47,593 nt of DNA from Trichomonas tenax (lineage: Eukaryota; Parabasalia; Trichomonadida; Trichomonadidae), in the NCBI GenBank assembly GCA_023091735.1, contig JALKBU010000333.1, positions 1 through 47,593 of the forward strand, written 5' to 3'. Position numbers and translations under genes: made by a program. The notes under the pieces are model-generated. The model saw only the letters and a program-made list of their open reading frames with translations, had not been told where the DNA came from and made no database searches. Within the stretch, counting starts at the first letter, position 1. Each line of letters begins with the position of its first letter. Shown here piece after piece: positions 37,338 to 47,593 of the stretch.

Positions 37338-40256
37338 ATGGATGATGATTCTCTCTCTGCCTGCAAAATTTTGAACTTAAAGATGTCAGAGATGCGCCAA
37401 ATGGTCGACACTCTCAAACAGTACAACAACGATGGCGATATTTCATCAGTTTTTCAAGAGGCGATCAACATTTTACGAAATTTGTTGCCCGACAATGCCA
37501 GTTATACAATGAGCCAAGAGGAACAGGATATTGAGTTTGATAAAATCATATCACAAAAAGAGAGAGCTTTCATTCAGAAAGCTGATAAAGATATTGAAAT
37601 TCTCTTAATAAAGATCGATAACATTCAAAAATCAATTCACGAGGATGATCAATCCATGCAAAAGATATTGAAAAGTGGCGAATTGTTCAAACTTGCTGAA
37701 ATTGGCAAATTAACGAAACATTTTAACTCAATTATGCAAGATAACGACAACAAATTTAATGAGCAGAAGAGCGTTCTCGTTCAGAAAGAGAAAGAAATGT
37801 ATGCAAAGTACGAAAAAGACTTAGCCGCAAAATTAGCTGTAGTATCTGCCGAAAACACAGGAAAGATCGAAAGTTTGAACAACCAAATAAACTCAATGCA
37901 GAGAGATCTGCAATCAATGATTCACCAAAAACATCAACAAAATACTCTCAAAGCTGATGCTTTTGCTGAAGAAGACAGAAGAATGGCCACAGAACACGAA
38001 CAGATATCGCGCAAATATCACACGAGAAAAGCTGAAGCTGACGACAAAATTAAAAGATTTACTGCAGAATTAGCAAAAATCGAAAAATCTATTGCGAATG
38101 AGAGCCAAACAGCACAAGATAAGATACAAGCCTTCGAACGCGCGATAATGAGTGAAAGAAATCTCGTCGTTGAAAAACATAACAAAGTTCTCGGAGATTT
38201 ACAACAAAAATGGCAGACATTAAACACAAATCTCGCAAGCACGCAGTCTTTGATAGAATCAGAGCATTCTCAGGCTGTGACAGAGCTTAAAAAGGCCGAA
38301 CGTGAGGCAAAAAAGAAAATCGAAAAAGAGCAAAATGAAACAGAAGAATTAATCACTGCTGCACGTGTTCAGATTGAAATTAACTACAGACCACGTGTAG
38401 AATCTCTCAGGAAGATCATTGAGGATACAGAAAATCAAAGAGGAAAAGAACTCGAAATTCTTAGACAACAAATTCTACATTCGAATGAAGAAAGCGAAAA
38501 ATCAATCGCCATTGCAATGAGTCATTATCAGGATGAAAGAGATCGCGAAAAAATGGCAATTAAAGAACTCAAAGATGAATTAAACAACTTGAAGGAAGAA
38601 AAGAAGAATGATTTAGATGAATTAACGAAATCATTGCAACTGGAAGTTGGCAAAGTTCTTCAACAAGCCGATGAAGAGGAAAGAAAACATAATGAAGAAG
38701 TTAATAAAATCATGCAAAAATTCGATGAACAGCAAAATTATTTGACTGAATTACACAGGGTTTCTGTTGAGGCACATGATAAAATGAGAGCTGATGAGCT
38801 TGCGAGACTTAAACAGGAGCATGAACAAAGAAAGAATCAGTTGATCTTCAAATTAGAACAGCAAGCGAAAATTTATAGAGAAAATTTACTTGCGTCAGCT
38901 ATTGAAGCAGAAAATCAAAGACATAACATTGCTATTGTATCACTCAAGGCCAGAATCGTCGAGTTACAAAGTAGAATCGAACTCCTTAATATGAGATTCG
39001 AAGGTTTGTATTCTGTTCATGGTCAAAGAATTGAAGAATTACAAAATTCAAACACAAGTGAAAAATTAGAAAGCATCAGCGAAACAGAGTCTGTTAAATC
39101 AGTTCCCACTGAAAGATTAAGCATAGAAGAGGAAGAAGATAATGCGGAGGAGAAATTGCAAAACGAATTAAAGCAAAAAGCTGAAGAAGAGAAGAAGAAA
39201 GGTGAAGCAGAAATCGATGAAATTACGTCTTTATCAAATAAGCTGATGCAAGAAACAGCTGAAGTTAACAGAACTAAAGCAAGAATTTTATCTGAAGTCG
39301 ATGAAATCAACAAGAATTTCGCTGCAATGAGAGAAGATTTCGAAACAAAAATGTTCCAAATTAAATCGAAGTTTTTGGCTCAAAAAGGTGCTTACAACTC
39401 CAAATCTCGTGATATGGATTATAAATCACAAAGTTTACAGAATAGCATTGCAAATCAAGAAGAAAAGATTGAAGAATTAACGCAAATCGCCGATAGAAAA
39501 GAAATCGAAGCTCAAGAATTTGAAGAGAAAATCCCAGAAGAAGAAAAGAAGTTCAGAGAGCAGACAGAGAAAACATTCCAAAGCAATCTCGAGACAATCA
39601 AAACACAACCAGATGATTTCGAAGAAAGAGTCAAAAGCGTTACTGATGAAATACACGAAAAAATGTTCGAAATCTCAAAGTTAATCGAGGCTGAAAAAGT
39701 AAACACAGAAAAAATATCAAAGATGCTCATGAACGAACGCAAAGAGATTTTTTCTCAAGTCGAGAAAGTCATTAGAACGGAATTCAAAGATCGCAAGAAA
39801 ATCTTCTACAAGAACTACGAAAAAGTTATTGCAAGGATGGATACTGACTACGACGAGAAGTATAGAGAGCACCTGAAGAAGATGGACGAAATCGAAATGC
39901 AGCAGAGAGTTCAGCGTTCACAATTCATTGAACAACACTCGAAATTGATGCTTGACATGGAAGAAGAAAAAGACAGAATTATGAAGGAATCAGAAGCTTT
40001 AGATAAGGAAATATCAGATCTAGAAACAATTGAATGCCCTAAATGCGTACAAAAGAAAGCAAGTATCAAAATATTATTGCAACAGAGAGATGCATTATAT
40101 AGCAGACTCGGAATTGCTGCTGAAAAATTGGAAGATTCAGACAAAAAAGTCGGAACTTTGTTCAAAGGTGTTAAGAAGGCGAAGGTCTCCAGATCTATGA
40201 TGGATAACTTGAAACCAAAGGTTTTAGTACCAAAACCTCCAATGATCAGATTATAA
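37338..40256 (+). CDS. Long coiled-coil protein, function unknown
   Basis: 972 residues from the ATG at 37338 (the frame also reads five codons further up from a TTG). Almost the whole protein is helical coiled coil rich in Glu, Lys, Gln, Asn and Ile, from about 50 to 900, broken by an acidic Ser/Glu stretch near 573-620 (ISETESVKSVPTERLSIEEE). Near the C terminus is a C-P-K-C motif in IECPKCVQKKASIKILLQQR (about 898-917), which could bind a metal or form a small turn, followed by a short basic end (KKVGTLFKGVKKAKVSRSMM). No motor, membrane or enzyme domain. A cytoskeletal or flagellar structural role is likely by type only. Confidence 0.8.
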   Translation: MDDDSLSACKILNLKMSEMRQMVDTLKQYNNDGDISSVFQEAINILRNLLPDNASYTMSQEEQDIEFDKIISQKERAFIQKADKDIEILLIKIDNIQKSIHEDDQSMQKILKSGELFKLAEIGKLTKHFNSIMQDNDNKFNEQKSVLVQKEKEMYAKYEKDLAAKLAVVSAENTGKIESLNNQINSMQRDLQSMIHQKHQQNTLKADAFAEEDRRMATEHEQISRKYHTRKAEADDKIKRFTAELAKIEKSIANESQTAQDKIQAFERAIMSERNLVVEKHNKVLGDLQQKWQTLNTNLASTQSLIESEHSQAVTELKKAEREAKKKIEKEQNETEELITAARVQIEINYRPRVESLRKIIEDTENQRGKELEILRQQILHSNEESEKSIAIAMSHYQDERDREKMAIKELKDELNNLKEEKKNDLDELTKSLQLEVGKVLQQADEEERKHNEEVNKIMQKFDEQQNYLTELHRVSVEAHDKMRADELARLKQEHEQRKNQLIFKLEQQAKIYRENLLASAIEAENQRHNIAIVSLKARIVELQSRIELLNMRFEGLYSVHGQRIEELQNSNTSEKLESISETESVKSVPTERLSIEEEEDNAEEKLQNELKQKAEEEKKKGEAEIDEITSLSNKLMQETAEVNRTKARILSEVDEINKNFAAMREDFETKMFQIKSKFLAQKGAYNSKSRDMDYKSQSLQNSIANQEEKIEELTQIADRKEIEAQEFEEKIPEEEKKFREQTEKTFQSNLETIKTQPDDFEERVKSVTDEIHEKMFEISKLIEAEKVNTEKISKMLMNERKEIFSQVEKVIRTEFKDRKKIFYKNYEKVIARMDTDYDEKYREHLKKMDEIEMQQRVQRSQFIEQHSKLMLDMEEEKDRIMKESEALDKEISDLETIECPKCVQKKASIKILLQQRDALYSRLGIAAEKLEDSDKKVGTLFKGVKKAKVSRSMMDNLKPKVLVPKPPMIRL

Positions 40257-40607
40257 TTTTTTATTTCAAAATATTTATCAAAAAACAGCAGCCAACGAAA
40301 TTTTATCTATTATCAAGCATTGGTTTATGCAGAATTGAAAATTTTTATTGATTTTTTATTTTATTTGTTTGTATATTAAATATATTATCATTAAACTTAT
40401 GAAATACTATTACCATAATCTCAAAGCTAAATTTTGAATATTACAAATTATTGATTTTTATTTCGATTTGAGGAACATATAGTTATTAATATATGCAAAT
40501 GGGATTGCAAGATTTTGAATGTCAACAGATAATTTTGGATTTTGGATAAAATTTAATAAGAAAAAACTGTTTAGACGAAACAAATCAAATGGTGAAAAGC
40601 ATCAATT
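40257..40607. other. Intergenic between convergent genes
   Basis: 3' flanks of the coiled-coil gene (+) and the SNARE gene (-). AT-rich, nothing else seen. Confidence 0.5.
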
Positions 40608-41225
40608 CTAATTCTTCTTCTTTGTAGAAGCCTTGATAATGATTGAAATAATGAAAATTGCGCCGAGAATAACAACAATTGTCCACATGATGCATCCGTT
40701 GAAGCACTGACGCCTAAGCATATCCTTTGCTGTAGAATTTCCTTTTTCTGCTTCTTGATCAATTTTATCAACGTTGGAATCGATGTGTTGGAGTCTTTGT
40801 CTGTCATCAGCGAGTGTTGCAGATGTCTGTGCCATTGTATCATTGGCCTTATTTCCAAGTCTAATCGCTTCATCGAGATTATCGCAAGCTTCGGCTGATT
40901 TTTGTGCATTCGATTGCATTTGTTGCTGATTACATCTCTCGCTCTCTCCGAGAACTGCCTCGCGTTTCAACTGTTCGGTAAACCTTTGTTCCGCATTTTG
41001 GAAATTTTGAACATCTTCAGAATAAAACTGTTTATCAGATTGCGATGCTGTTTTGAGCTTGCTGTTTAATTGCTTGATTTCGTTTCTAAAGTTTTCCAAA
41101 TCATGATCAATTTCGTTGATAAGGGCGCTCTTAGAGTCTGGAGCGGCGTTCTTCAAGCGGTCGAATTTCTGCTGTATGACGTCTTTGTGCGAATCGAGAT
41201 GAGTGACCATTTCGTCGTAATTCAT
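40608..41225 (-). CDS. Qb-type SNARE, Vti1-like, with Asp at the zero layer
   Basis: 205-residue tail-anchored SNARE. SNAREs zip into four-helix bundles that fuse membranes. It has an N-terminal helical region (1-110) like the Vti1 three-helix domain, a SNARE motif (about 115-170) with heptad hydrophobics M131, L138, L145, I148, V152 and I155, and a C-terminal TM segment (about 176-200) followed by TKKKN. The overall order, and the R-R before the membrane (171-172), recall Vti1. By heptad spacing the zero layer falls at D141 (ADDRQRLQHI), where a Q is expected in Vti1-type proteins; layer +8 then falls at 169, just before the TM as it should. Asp at this layer is known in Use1-type SNAREs, so function is not excluded. 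Qb subtype by eye only. Confidence 0.8.
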   Translation of the reverse strand: MNYDEMVTHLDSHKDVIQQKFDRLKNAAPDSKSALINEIDHDLENFRNEIKQLNSKLKTASQSDKQFYSEDVQNFQNAEQRFTEQLKREAVLGESERCNQQQMQSNAQKSAEACDNLDEAIRLGNKANDTMAQTSATLADDRQRLQHIDSNVDKIDQEAEKGNSTAKDMLRRQCFNGCIMWTIVVILGAIFIISIIIKASTKKKN

Positions 41226-41860
41226 TGTTTTTTTCTGTCGGCGGTTTTTTTTTCACTTTTGAAATATTATCCAAACTTGTTCACTGATATATTTGGTCTA
41301 TGTAATTCACTTTTTCTCGTATAATGTTGTCTCAAAACTTATCAGATAGCTTCATAAATCGATGATAAACGAGTCAGCATAAAAACTCAAATTTGGAGAA
41401 TGCTATTCATGGACTATGTTAACATTGATATAGAGATTGTATACATAAGAGCATCCTTCATAATTCAATCATCCGATATCGTCATTTTTATTCATCGAAG
41501 AGATGATAAAAATTCATTTATTATCAAGCTCTGCTTTATGCAATGTATCATAGATATGTATAGGATGCTATAGACATAATATTTCAATGTGAATTTAACT
41601 TTATCATTTTGATTTTGTATTGAAACTTAATATTGTTAGATATACATTTGTTTGATAATAATACGATAATACATTGAAAGTAAATGATAATGTCATGACT
41701 TAAACTAGCAAATATTGATATTCATTCGTAAATATTCAATCTCTTTCTCATTACATAAAATTAACATTTGATACTTTGGCAGTGGCTAGAACACATAGAA
41801 TTTTATTACAACTCATATATAATATTGTTCAAAAGATGATTTTTCATGACCCCGCAAAGA
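41226..41860. other. Intergenic, nothing clear
   Basis: AT-rich region between the SNARE gene and the helical-repeat pseudogene. No supported feature. Confidence 0.4.
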
Positions 41861-41866
41861 TGTTCC

Positions 41867-44168
41867 ACCGAATATCGGTTCATTGCTTTTCGTTCCTGAC
41901 GAAATAACATCCGGACAAGCGACAATCATGGCAATGCCCGAAATGTTCGAATACTTGAAAGAAGACGACATAAAACTCAAATTACAGAAGCTAATGGAAG
42001 AAAAGGTCAAATTGCTAATCTACGCAATCCTTCTTCAGCTCTATTAGACATGCCCAACAGCAATTCCTGAAGATTTTCATCACATGATGTTAAGAGAATT
42101 GCTCCAGAAGCACATCACTGTCGAAGAAAGCCAGATATTGTCTGAATGCATGGCATATCACATCAATCAGTATCCAGACTCTTTCAAGGATATCCAGTCA
42201 TACATAGACAAGCAGAGAATGTTCTCAACATGTTTCTTAGTTGCTTCGATTTCAAGACATGTTTCATTAAGCAATTCTGCTATCACATTGTTCCTATATT
42301 CGATGCAAGTCGCAATGAAAGAGCCAACATTGTTCACTTATGCATTACACGCTTTATGTGAAATCTATGAAACAATGAGCCAACAATTGGCCAAATGATG
42401 GTTGGTGATGCTCAGTGCCTAATCCTTTTGAAGTGCGTGTATCAGATGCCAACAAACGATCCTCATTCACTGATGTGAATCGAAAGATGCGTTGAAAGAT
42501 TGATTCCTATTTTGCTTCATTTCTTATCTAATGAATCAACATTCGATTTGCTGCTTTTGATTATTCAATGCTTCAGAAACACTCCTGTTCCATATGCTTG
42601 TGAGTTCTTCCATTTGGTTCTTCGTGCAGCTTTAGCATTCTCTCCAAGACTCTTGCAGAAATTCAGTTTGTCATTCCCACTAATGAATTCAACAAGCGAG
42701 CTTAAATTATCAGTTTGTGGTGCAATGGCTGATGCTTCTCAAATCACTCCACTTTCAGAAACAAACTTCGATTTGGTTCCATAGATTTTGATTCTTCTTC
42801 AGCGTACAAAAGATCAGACAGCTTTGCAGTTCATTGTTGCTCTTGCAAAGTCAACCGCTGATCATAGAATGTCTGATTGGTTAACATTATCAAAGACATT
42901 ATTGTCGTCAAACAAAATGCATTTGGATCAGCAGCAGTTCAACCAAACATTTGTGTTAAAGATTGTGCATTAGATTTCTAGAGAGCATTATTTCCACATC
43001 TTGCACAGCAGCCTCTTCTCAAGAAAGAGTACTTAGATGATATGATGACATCAACAATCAGAGCTGTTGAAATACAAAAGATAGAACTTCATGAGATCGC
43101 TTACAAAACATTGGCTGATGTAATTTCTAATTTCTCTGGAAGACAAGTTCAAGGGACATCAATATTAGAATTATATGAAAGCCAGTTCTCTATTGCTTGC
43201 AAATACGTTTTCCCTTCATCATTGGATCTTGCTGCACCATTTATCGTTATTTTCCTTCAGTTCTTATTCGAAAGCAAAGAACTCAAGAAGTGAGATCTTA
43301 AGACAAGTTGTTTCTGGATTAGAGAAATGTGGAAAGAGAATATTTGGTTATTTAGAGAGTGCATCAAAAGTTGTTGAGATTTGTTCCATACGTCCAGAAT
43401 ATGTTAATGAATTCTCTAAGTTCTTCCAGAGCATTGGCGGATACTTCAAGGAAATGCTCACTGAAGCAGTGAAAATCAGAACAGTAAAGAACTGCCCATG
43501 GAGCAGCAATCGAAGTTCCGTGCACAGTACAGCCATTTCTACAGCAGATTCTTGCTTTCTTGTTTTTGGCTTTGTTCGTATTCCCCACAAATCATAGATT
43601 CAGAAACACTTGCTGCATTCTTATCTCTTGAAGCAATGACCGCTTCTGAATCATGGAGAGCTTCGGCAGGCGTTGCAGCATCAACAGCATTACTTGAAAA
43701 CTACAGAAAAGATATTTCCAAAGATATATTGGTTCATTTGATTCACAAGTTTGCGATGCCGTTTGCAGAAACACAATGCTCCTTAAACCAGTTATTTCAG
43801 CATTTGTTGTTGCTGCTTGCAAGACTTCGGGAGCCAAATACAACGCTCTTGGTTTGCTGAACTCTGTTATCAGGGAAAAATGCGGTGCTTTGCCATTGAG
43901 TTCCGTTTTGATGCTCAAATCATGCGAAGTCATGAAATACGCCAATCAAATCTCTTCTTATATCGTTACAATGCTCAATAGCAATGAATTCAAGTGCGAC
44001 GAAGCAATTTGCGCTGCAACAATTCTGATGAGCAATCTTGATGACGAAGATTTATTCAGCTACATTATGGCCGAGTTTTTGCTTGCTCAGGATACAAAGT
44101 TTGGTGTCATTGTTTGCAGGAGAGGTCTCACTAAGTTCCCAGGATGTGCACATAGAATTTCAAATTAA
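41867..44168 (+). pseudogene. Broken helical-repeat (HEAT-like, perhaps karyopherin) gene
   Basis: A long protein-like signal runs on the plus strand but switches frame repeatedly. Recognisable pieces include 41867-42398 (with a TAG at 42045), 42390-42970 (with a TGA at 42476 and TAGs at 42782 and 42971), 42985-43293, 43297-43495, 43495-43590, 43590-43790 and 43780-44168. The pieces read on without loss of content, for example ESQILSECMAYHINQYPD, then LIPILLHFLSNESTFDLLLL, then LAQQPLLKKEYLDDMM, then VEICSIRPEYVNEFSKFFQS. They are made of paired helices, like HEAT repeats of an importin or exportin or another solenoid. At least four stops and about six frameshifts in 2.3 kb make it untranslatable as one product. 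Family assignment is tentative. Confidence 0.7.
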
Positions 44169-44455
44169 CATGCAATTGATGAATTATCAACTGGGATTTG
44201 CTTTGCTTAAGTAAATTCAATAATTTTGTCAGGTAGCTTTTGGTTCTTATCGATATTTTGAAAGCATTTCAAAATACAATGAAATTGGTTAATAATTGAT
44301 CAGCTTTGGCGAATGTTTGAATATTGTGAAGTTGTTTTTTAGACGTTGTCAATTGAATCAATTTTGTTGATTACGATTTGCTGTAGAAATGGATTGTACT
44401 TACGATGAATATGAATCATTTAATCAAACAATCAAACAAAAACATAAATATCTAT

Positions 44456-45589
44456 TTACAATTCATGGAATGAATACGCACTTTTTGAAATTGAGCTCAA
44501 TTGCTTCTGCATTGAAAGAGAGGTTCTGGCCTTCCTGAATACATTCTGCCTTGCGACCAAAACTTGCGGTGAATCACTCTTCACTTTGCTTGGAAGAACT
44601 AAATGCGGTTGCTTCATTCGTGGAGAAACTTCATCGGTGAATGGAGAAATGATGTTGTGGCCGAACCTGAGCTTGCTGGCGCATCTGGACTCTTCAGCGA
44701 GCTTCCACATCGATATTTCAGGTGCATCAGGTTCTTCGCGATTTAACAACTTCTTTCCAACCATCGATGTCGAAAACGATGATTTAGATTCGAGATCGAA
44801 CCAATCGTGCTTGAGAATCATGCTCAATGAACTTCTTTCCATCGGATCTGCTTTCAACATCGATCCAATTAGATCTCTACAGTCTTTCGACAGGTAATTC
44901 GGGTACGTGAAGTCAGCGGTAGTTATTTGCTTCACCATTTGCACTGTGTTATTCGTTTTCCACGGATGTTCACCAGTCACCATTCCAAACAAAATGACAC
45001 CGAGAGACCAAATGTCACTTAACCTGCCATCGTACTCCTGGTTCATGAGACACTCCGGCGCCGTGTAAATCGGTGAGCCGACGAAAGTTGACATTAATTT
45101 TGATTCCTTCAAATATCCGCAGAGACCGAAGTCAGAGATAAGAACTTTCGGGAATTTATCGATCAATATATTCTCAGGTTTCAAATCGCGATGAGCGATA
45201 CCGAAAGAATGGCAATAGTAGATTGCTGACACAATTTGCTTGAAAACGAGCGCAGCAGTTGGTTCATCGAGTCTCTTTTTCGCAAGGATGTAATCAAAAA
45301 GTTCGCCTCCTGCGCAATAATCGAGAACGAGATAAAAATTTTCGTTATCTTCGAACATATTGTGTAATTTGACTAATCCTGGGTGATCCATGTACGCCAT
45401 TGTATCGATTTCGCGCTGAAAGTACTCCTCGTCTTTCGCTGTTTTCAGAGATGATTTTTTGATGCACTTAATTGCAAACAAACGGCGCAGTTCGGGATTG
45501 AAGGCTTTGTAGACACTCGCGAATGCTCCTGTGCCTATCAATCCGTTTATTTTGTACTGCTTTATATACTCAGGAATCTCCACAGCCAT
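44456..45589 (-). CDS. CAMK-like serine/threonine protein kinase
   Basis: 377 residues from the ATG at 45589. A complete kinase domain spans about 12-265: glycine loop GTGAFASVY (19-27), the ATP lysine in AIK (K41), helix-C Glu (E60), catalytic loop HRDLKPEN (133-140), DFG (153-155) and the APE segment in GSPIYTAPE. The order and GGELFDYI block are those of the AMPK/SNF1 and other CAMK-group kinases. The C-terminal 110 residues are Ser/Lys-rich without a clear domain, probably regulatory. All catalytic residues are present. The frame is open to a GTG at 45661, which is not a credible eukaryotic start; the inner Met begins the conserved MAVEIPEYIKQYKI lead into the domain. A large hairpin lies 100 bases upstream. 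Confidence 0.93.
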   Translation of the reverse strand: MAVEIPEYIKQYKINGLIGTGAFASVYKAFNPELRRLFAIKCIKKSSLKTAKDEEYFQREIDTMAYMDHPGLVKLHNMFEDNENFYLVLDYCAGGELFDYILAKKRLDEPTAALVFKQIVSAIYYCHSFGIAHRDLKPENILIDKFPKVLISDFGLCGYLKESKLMSTFVGSPIYTAPECLMNQEYDGRLSDIWSLGVILFGMVTGEHPWKTNNTVQMVKQITTADFTYPNYLSKDCRDLIGSMLKADPMERSSLSMILKHDWFDLESKSSFSTSMVGKKLLNREEPDAPEISMWKLAEESRCASKLRFGHNIISPFTDEVSPRMKQPHLVLPSKVKSDSPQVLVARQNVFRKARTSLSMQKQLSSISKSAYSFHEL

Positions 45590-45691
45590 TTTTTGTTTCA
45601 AAATTTGCGCAATTTCTGAGAGGGGTCTCAAAATCTTTATCGCATATTTATATTTTGTCACTATACTATATCAATACATTGAATTTTGCGA

Positions 45692-45752
45692 TTTGAGTAA
45701 GACTTTTGAGAGAATTGAGTCTCTCTCAATTCTCTCAAAAGTCTTACTCAAA
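45692..45752. repeat. Perfect 28-bp hairpin with 5-base loop
   Basis: Left arm 45692-45719 begins TTTGAGTAAGACTTTTGAGA; right arm 45725-45752 is its exact complement. The loop is TCTCT. Beyond the arms a further CGAT/ATCG pairing continues past a one-base bulge. It lies about 100 bases upstream of the kinase ATG, so it sits in or next to the promoter. Confidence 0.85.
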
Positions 45753-45757
45753 ATCGT

Positions 45758-47593
45758 CAATTTTGATTCCTTGAATTTGTCAAACGGCTTTCCATCAAGA
45801 TCAAATTCAATGTCATCACAATTTATTTCTAGCACCTCATTGAATTGGAATCTATAATTTATTCATATTATGATACAGCATTTTTAAATAAATTAATGTT
45901 TGTCAAAACCGCTTTGTAAACAAATGGCTCTAGTCATGAAGGCGTTCTTTTCGCTATAAAAACTCCAAACTTTTCAATCGCTCACCAGCTTGATCTATAA
46001 AACAATTAATTCTACACCTTCGATCCTACCAGAAATATGAAAAGCTTTACTTATTTGCAATTAATTTCGTCGAAAGTTTTCATAACTTCATTCTTTCGAG
46101 TTTGAAACTCATTCCGATCGGCAGGAATGTCTCGGCCTTTTACTCCATTTGATATTAGCTTCTTCGCTAATTTATCAATAAAGCAAAAATTTTAGAAATT
46201 GAAGAATATCATTCTAACATGGTAATTTAACAATTTTATTTCTAAAAAAATTGAAATATTTATTTTGTGTAAACTATAGAATTGTATGGTTAAATTTGAG
46301 CGTTCTTGAAGTTCTCTTAAAAGTTTCCCCTAATCCAGTTTGAAAAATTCAATGGATCAAAATTTTAACTTTTGAAAGGCAAATTGAATTTGCAAACAAT
46401 GAGATTTGGATTTTGTTTATCTACGCGTCATGAGTAACTTGTTAGATCATTGTTTATTTTTTATTCGAGAAAATGCATTTTCCGATGATGTTTGATCATG
46501 TTTTTATAGTTTTGAAACAGAAATTATTTTTGAATTACAAGAATAAACATTTTGTCATGTAAATTAATTTCGCCATGTAAAATATCAACATTTGAATTTC
46601 AATCTATTGTTAGAAGATATTGTTCTCTTTAACATATGCATGTTCTGTGCCTGCTTATTCTATTGCCTAAATATTAAGCTATGTTGTTCTATTTATCCAT
46701 TAATTTGTTTATTCATTCATTCTAAAGTCATCAAAATGGTTCAAAAATATATGCATTGAATCACCTTATCAATTTGAAATACATTTTCGAATTGTCGCTT
46801 TCCAATTATGAACTCAACTTTTTAAAGATTTAATTTTTTATCTTCATTCCAACATATAATGTTTTGAAACTTTGATATTATACATTAGAAGCTAGTGTTT
46901 CATCGATGTGAGCCATATGAGATCAACACAATCATGTCTTACAAAAGGGTAATTTGCTTCAAACTCATAGGATTTAATTGCATCACTATTCCAAAGGGTA
47001 GTTTGGCAAGTGCTCTATCTGATGTAATATATAGTAGTCATCTATGTATTCTATAAAAAACTTTTGCTACATCAGCATTTGTCGTTTTATTTGGGTTAGT
47101 AGTTTCCAATCCTTTTCTTGAAATTGAAAGTTTGCATGATAATCAAAAAAGTGTTCATGCGCACACAGTGTCATCCTTTTAATTATAGTGGTTTTCATGC
47201 GTCTGGCGAGAAAGCGAACGAAAAATGCATGAATCCTGGCAATATCAAATCATATGATTATTTTCTTTTCTAAAGCGATAAGTTTTGAATTGAAAATAAT
47301 CGTATTATCTTCATTACCCAGTTTCACAATACTTTAGCCACTCCCCCTGCCTTTTCGGGTATTTACGTGTCATATTGTCAGATTCATTTTTTAATGGATG
47401 GTTCAACGCTGTTTACCCCAAACTCATATGTAAACTGCTATCTGAGGCTTTTCCGCATGAATTAATGCATACCATGCAATACATGAGTACCAATAAACTT
47501 CAAAAAATCAGCTCATAAATTACGTAATTTCTTCATATCTCAGAAATTCATACGATGATCATTAATTTTGACTTCAAGTTCTCCAAATAAATT
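45758..47593. other. 1.8 kb without a recognisable gene
   Basis: AT-rich to the end of the window. I found no open frame of interest, RNA gene or clear repeat. Confidence 0.45.

Noticed and set aside
45590..45661. Extension of the kinase to a GTG codon
   Set aside because: GTG is not a credible eukaryotic start here, and the conserved lead-in begins at the ATG at 45589.
45531..45857. 108-codon plus-strand frame
   Set aside because: It is antisense to the kinase N terminus and runs through the hairpin; not protein-like.

Overview
This window looks like nuclear DNA of a trichomonad (Parabasalia; Trichomonas or Tritrichomonas type), though the species cannot be fixed from the sequence alone. 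The DNA is AT-rich. All intact genes are single uninterrupted reading frames with no visible introns. Several coding starts lie 10-25 bases after a TCA-pyrimidine-A/T initiator, the known trichomonad core promoter. The gene content is eukaryotic (tubulin ligase-like, TBC, SNARE, UGGT, GH47, NT-C2, protein kinase, tRNA-Lys).

Layout. 1-9.5 kb: a tubulin-tyrosine-ligase-like gene (-), a coiled-coil gene (+), a decayed hAT transposase with nearby hairpins, a small AT-hook-like ORF (+) and a ZIP metal transporter (-). 9.5-13.8 kb: about 4.3 kb with no convincing gene, made of a GTGCGTA-rich cluster, a G/C-run block with short inverted ends and a 328-bp MITE-like element holding 21-bp tandem repeats. 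13.8-18.3 kb: a TBC Rab-GAP-like gene (+), a long leucine-rich-repeat gene (-) and an isolated N-terminal fragment of a tyrosine recombinase (+). 18.5-19.6 kb: an 1148-bp element with 53-bp terminal inverted repeats and a 43-bp tandem array. 19.7-23.4 kb: a 1239-residue alpha-solenoid-like protein (-). 23.56-24.59 kb: another inverted-repeat-bounded segment. 25-30.2 kb: two adjacent genes on the minus strand, a GH47 mannosidase-like membrane protein and a UGGT-like protein. 31-37 kb: an NT-C2 protein (+), a frame-broken multi-pass membrane protein (+) and a class 3 lipase (+), then tRNA-Lys (-). 37-41 kb: a 972-residue coiled-coil protein (+) and a Vti1-like SNARE (-). 41.8-44.2 kb: a heavily broken helical-repeat gene (+). 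44.4-45.6 kb: a Ser/Thr kinase (-) with a 28-bp perfect hairpin just upstream. The last 1.8 kb holds no gene I can support.

How the genes relate. Trichomonad neighbours are normally separate transcription units, and most genes here look unrelated housekeeping, cytoskeletal or membrane-traffic genes. The exception worth attention is the pair at 25.2-30.2 kb. Both belong to the endoplasmic-reticulum glycoprotein quality-control families (GH47/EDEM and UGGT), both keep a lumenal fold signature, and by eye both have lost key catalytic residues. They may be a pair of glycoprotein-sensing pseudoenzymes. That is an inference and needs an alignment or structure comparison.
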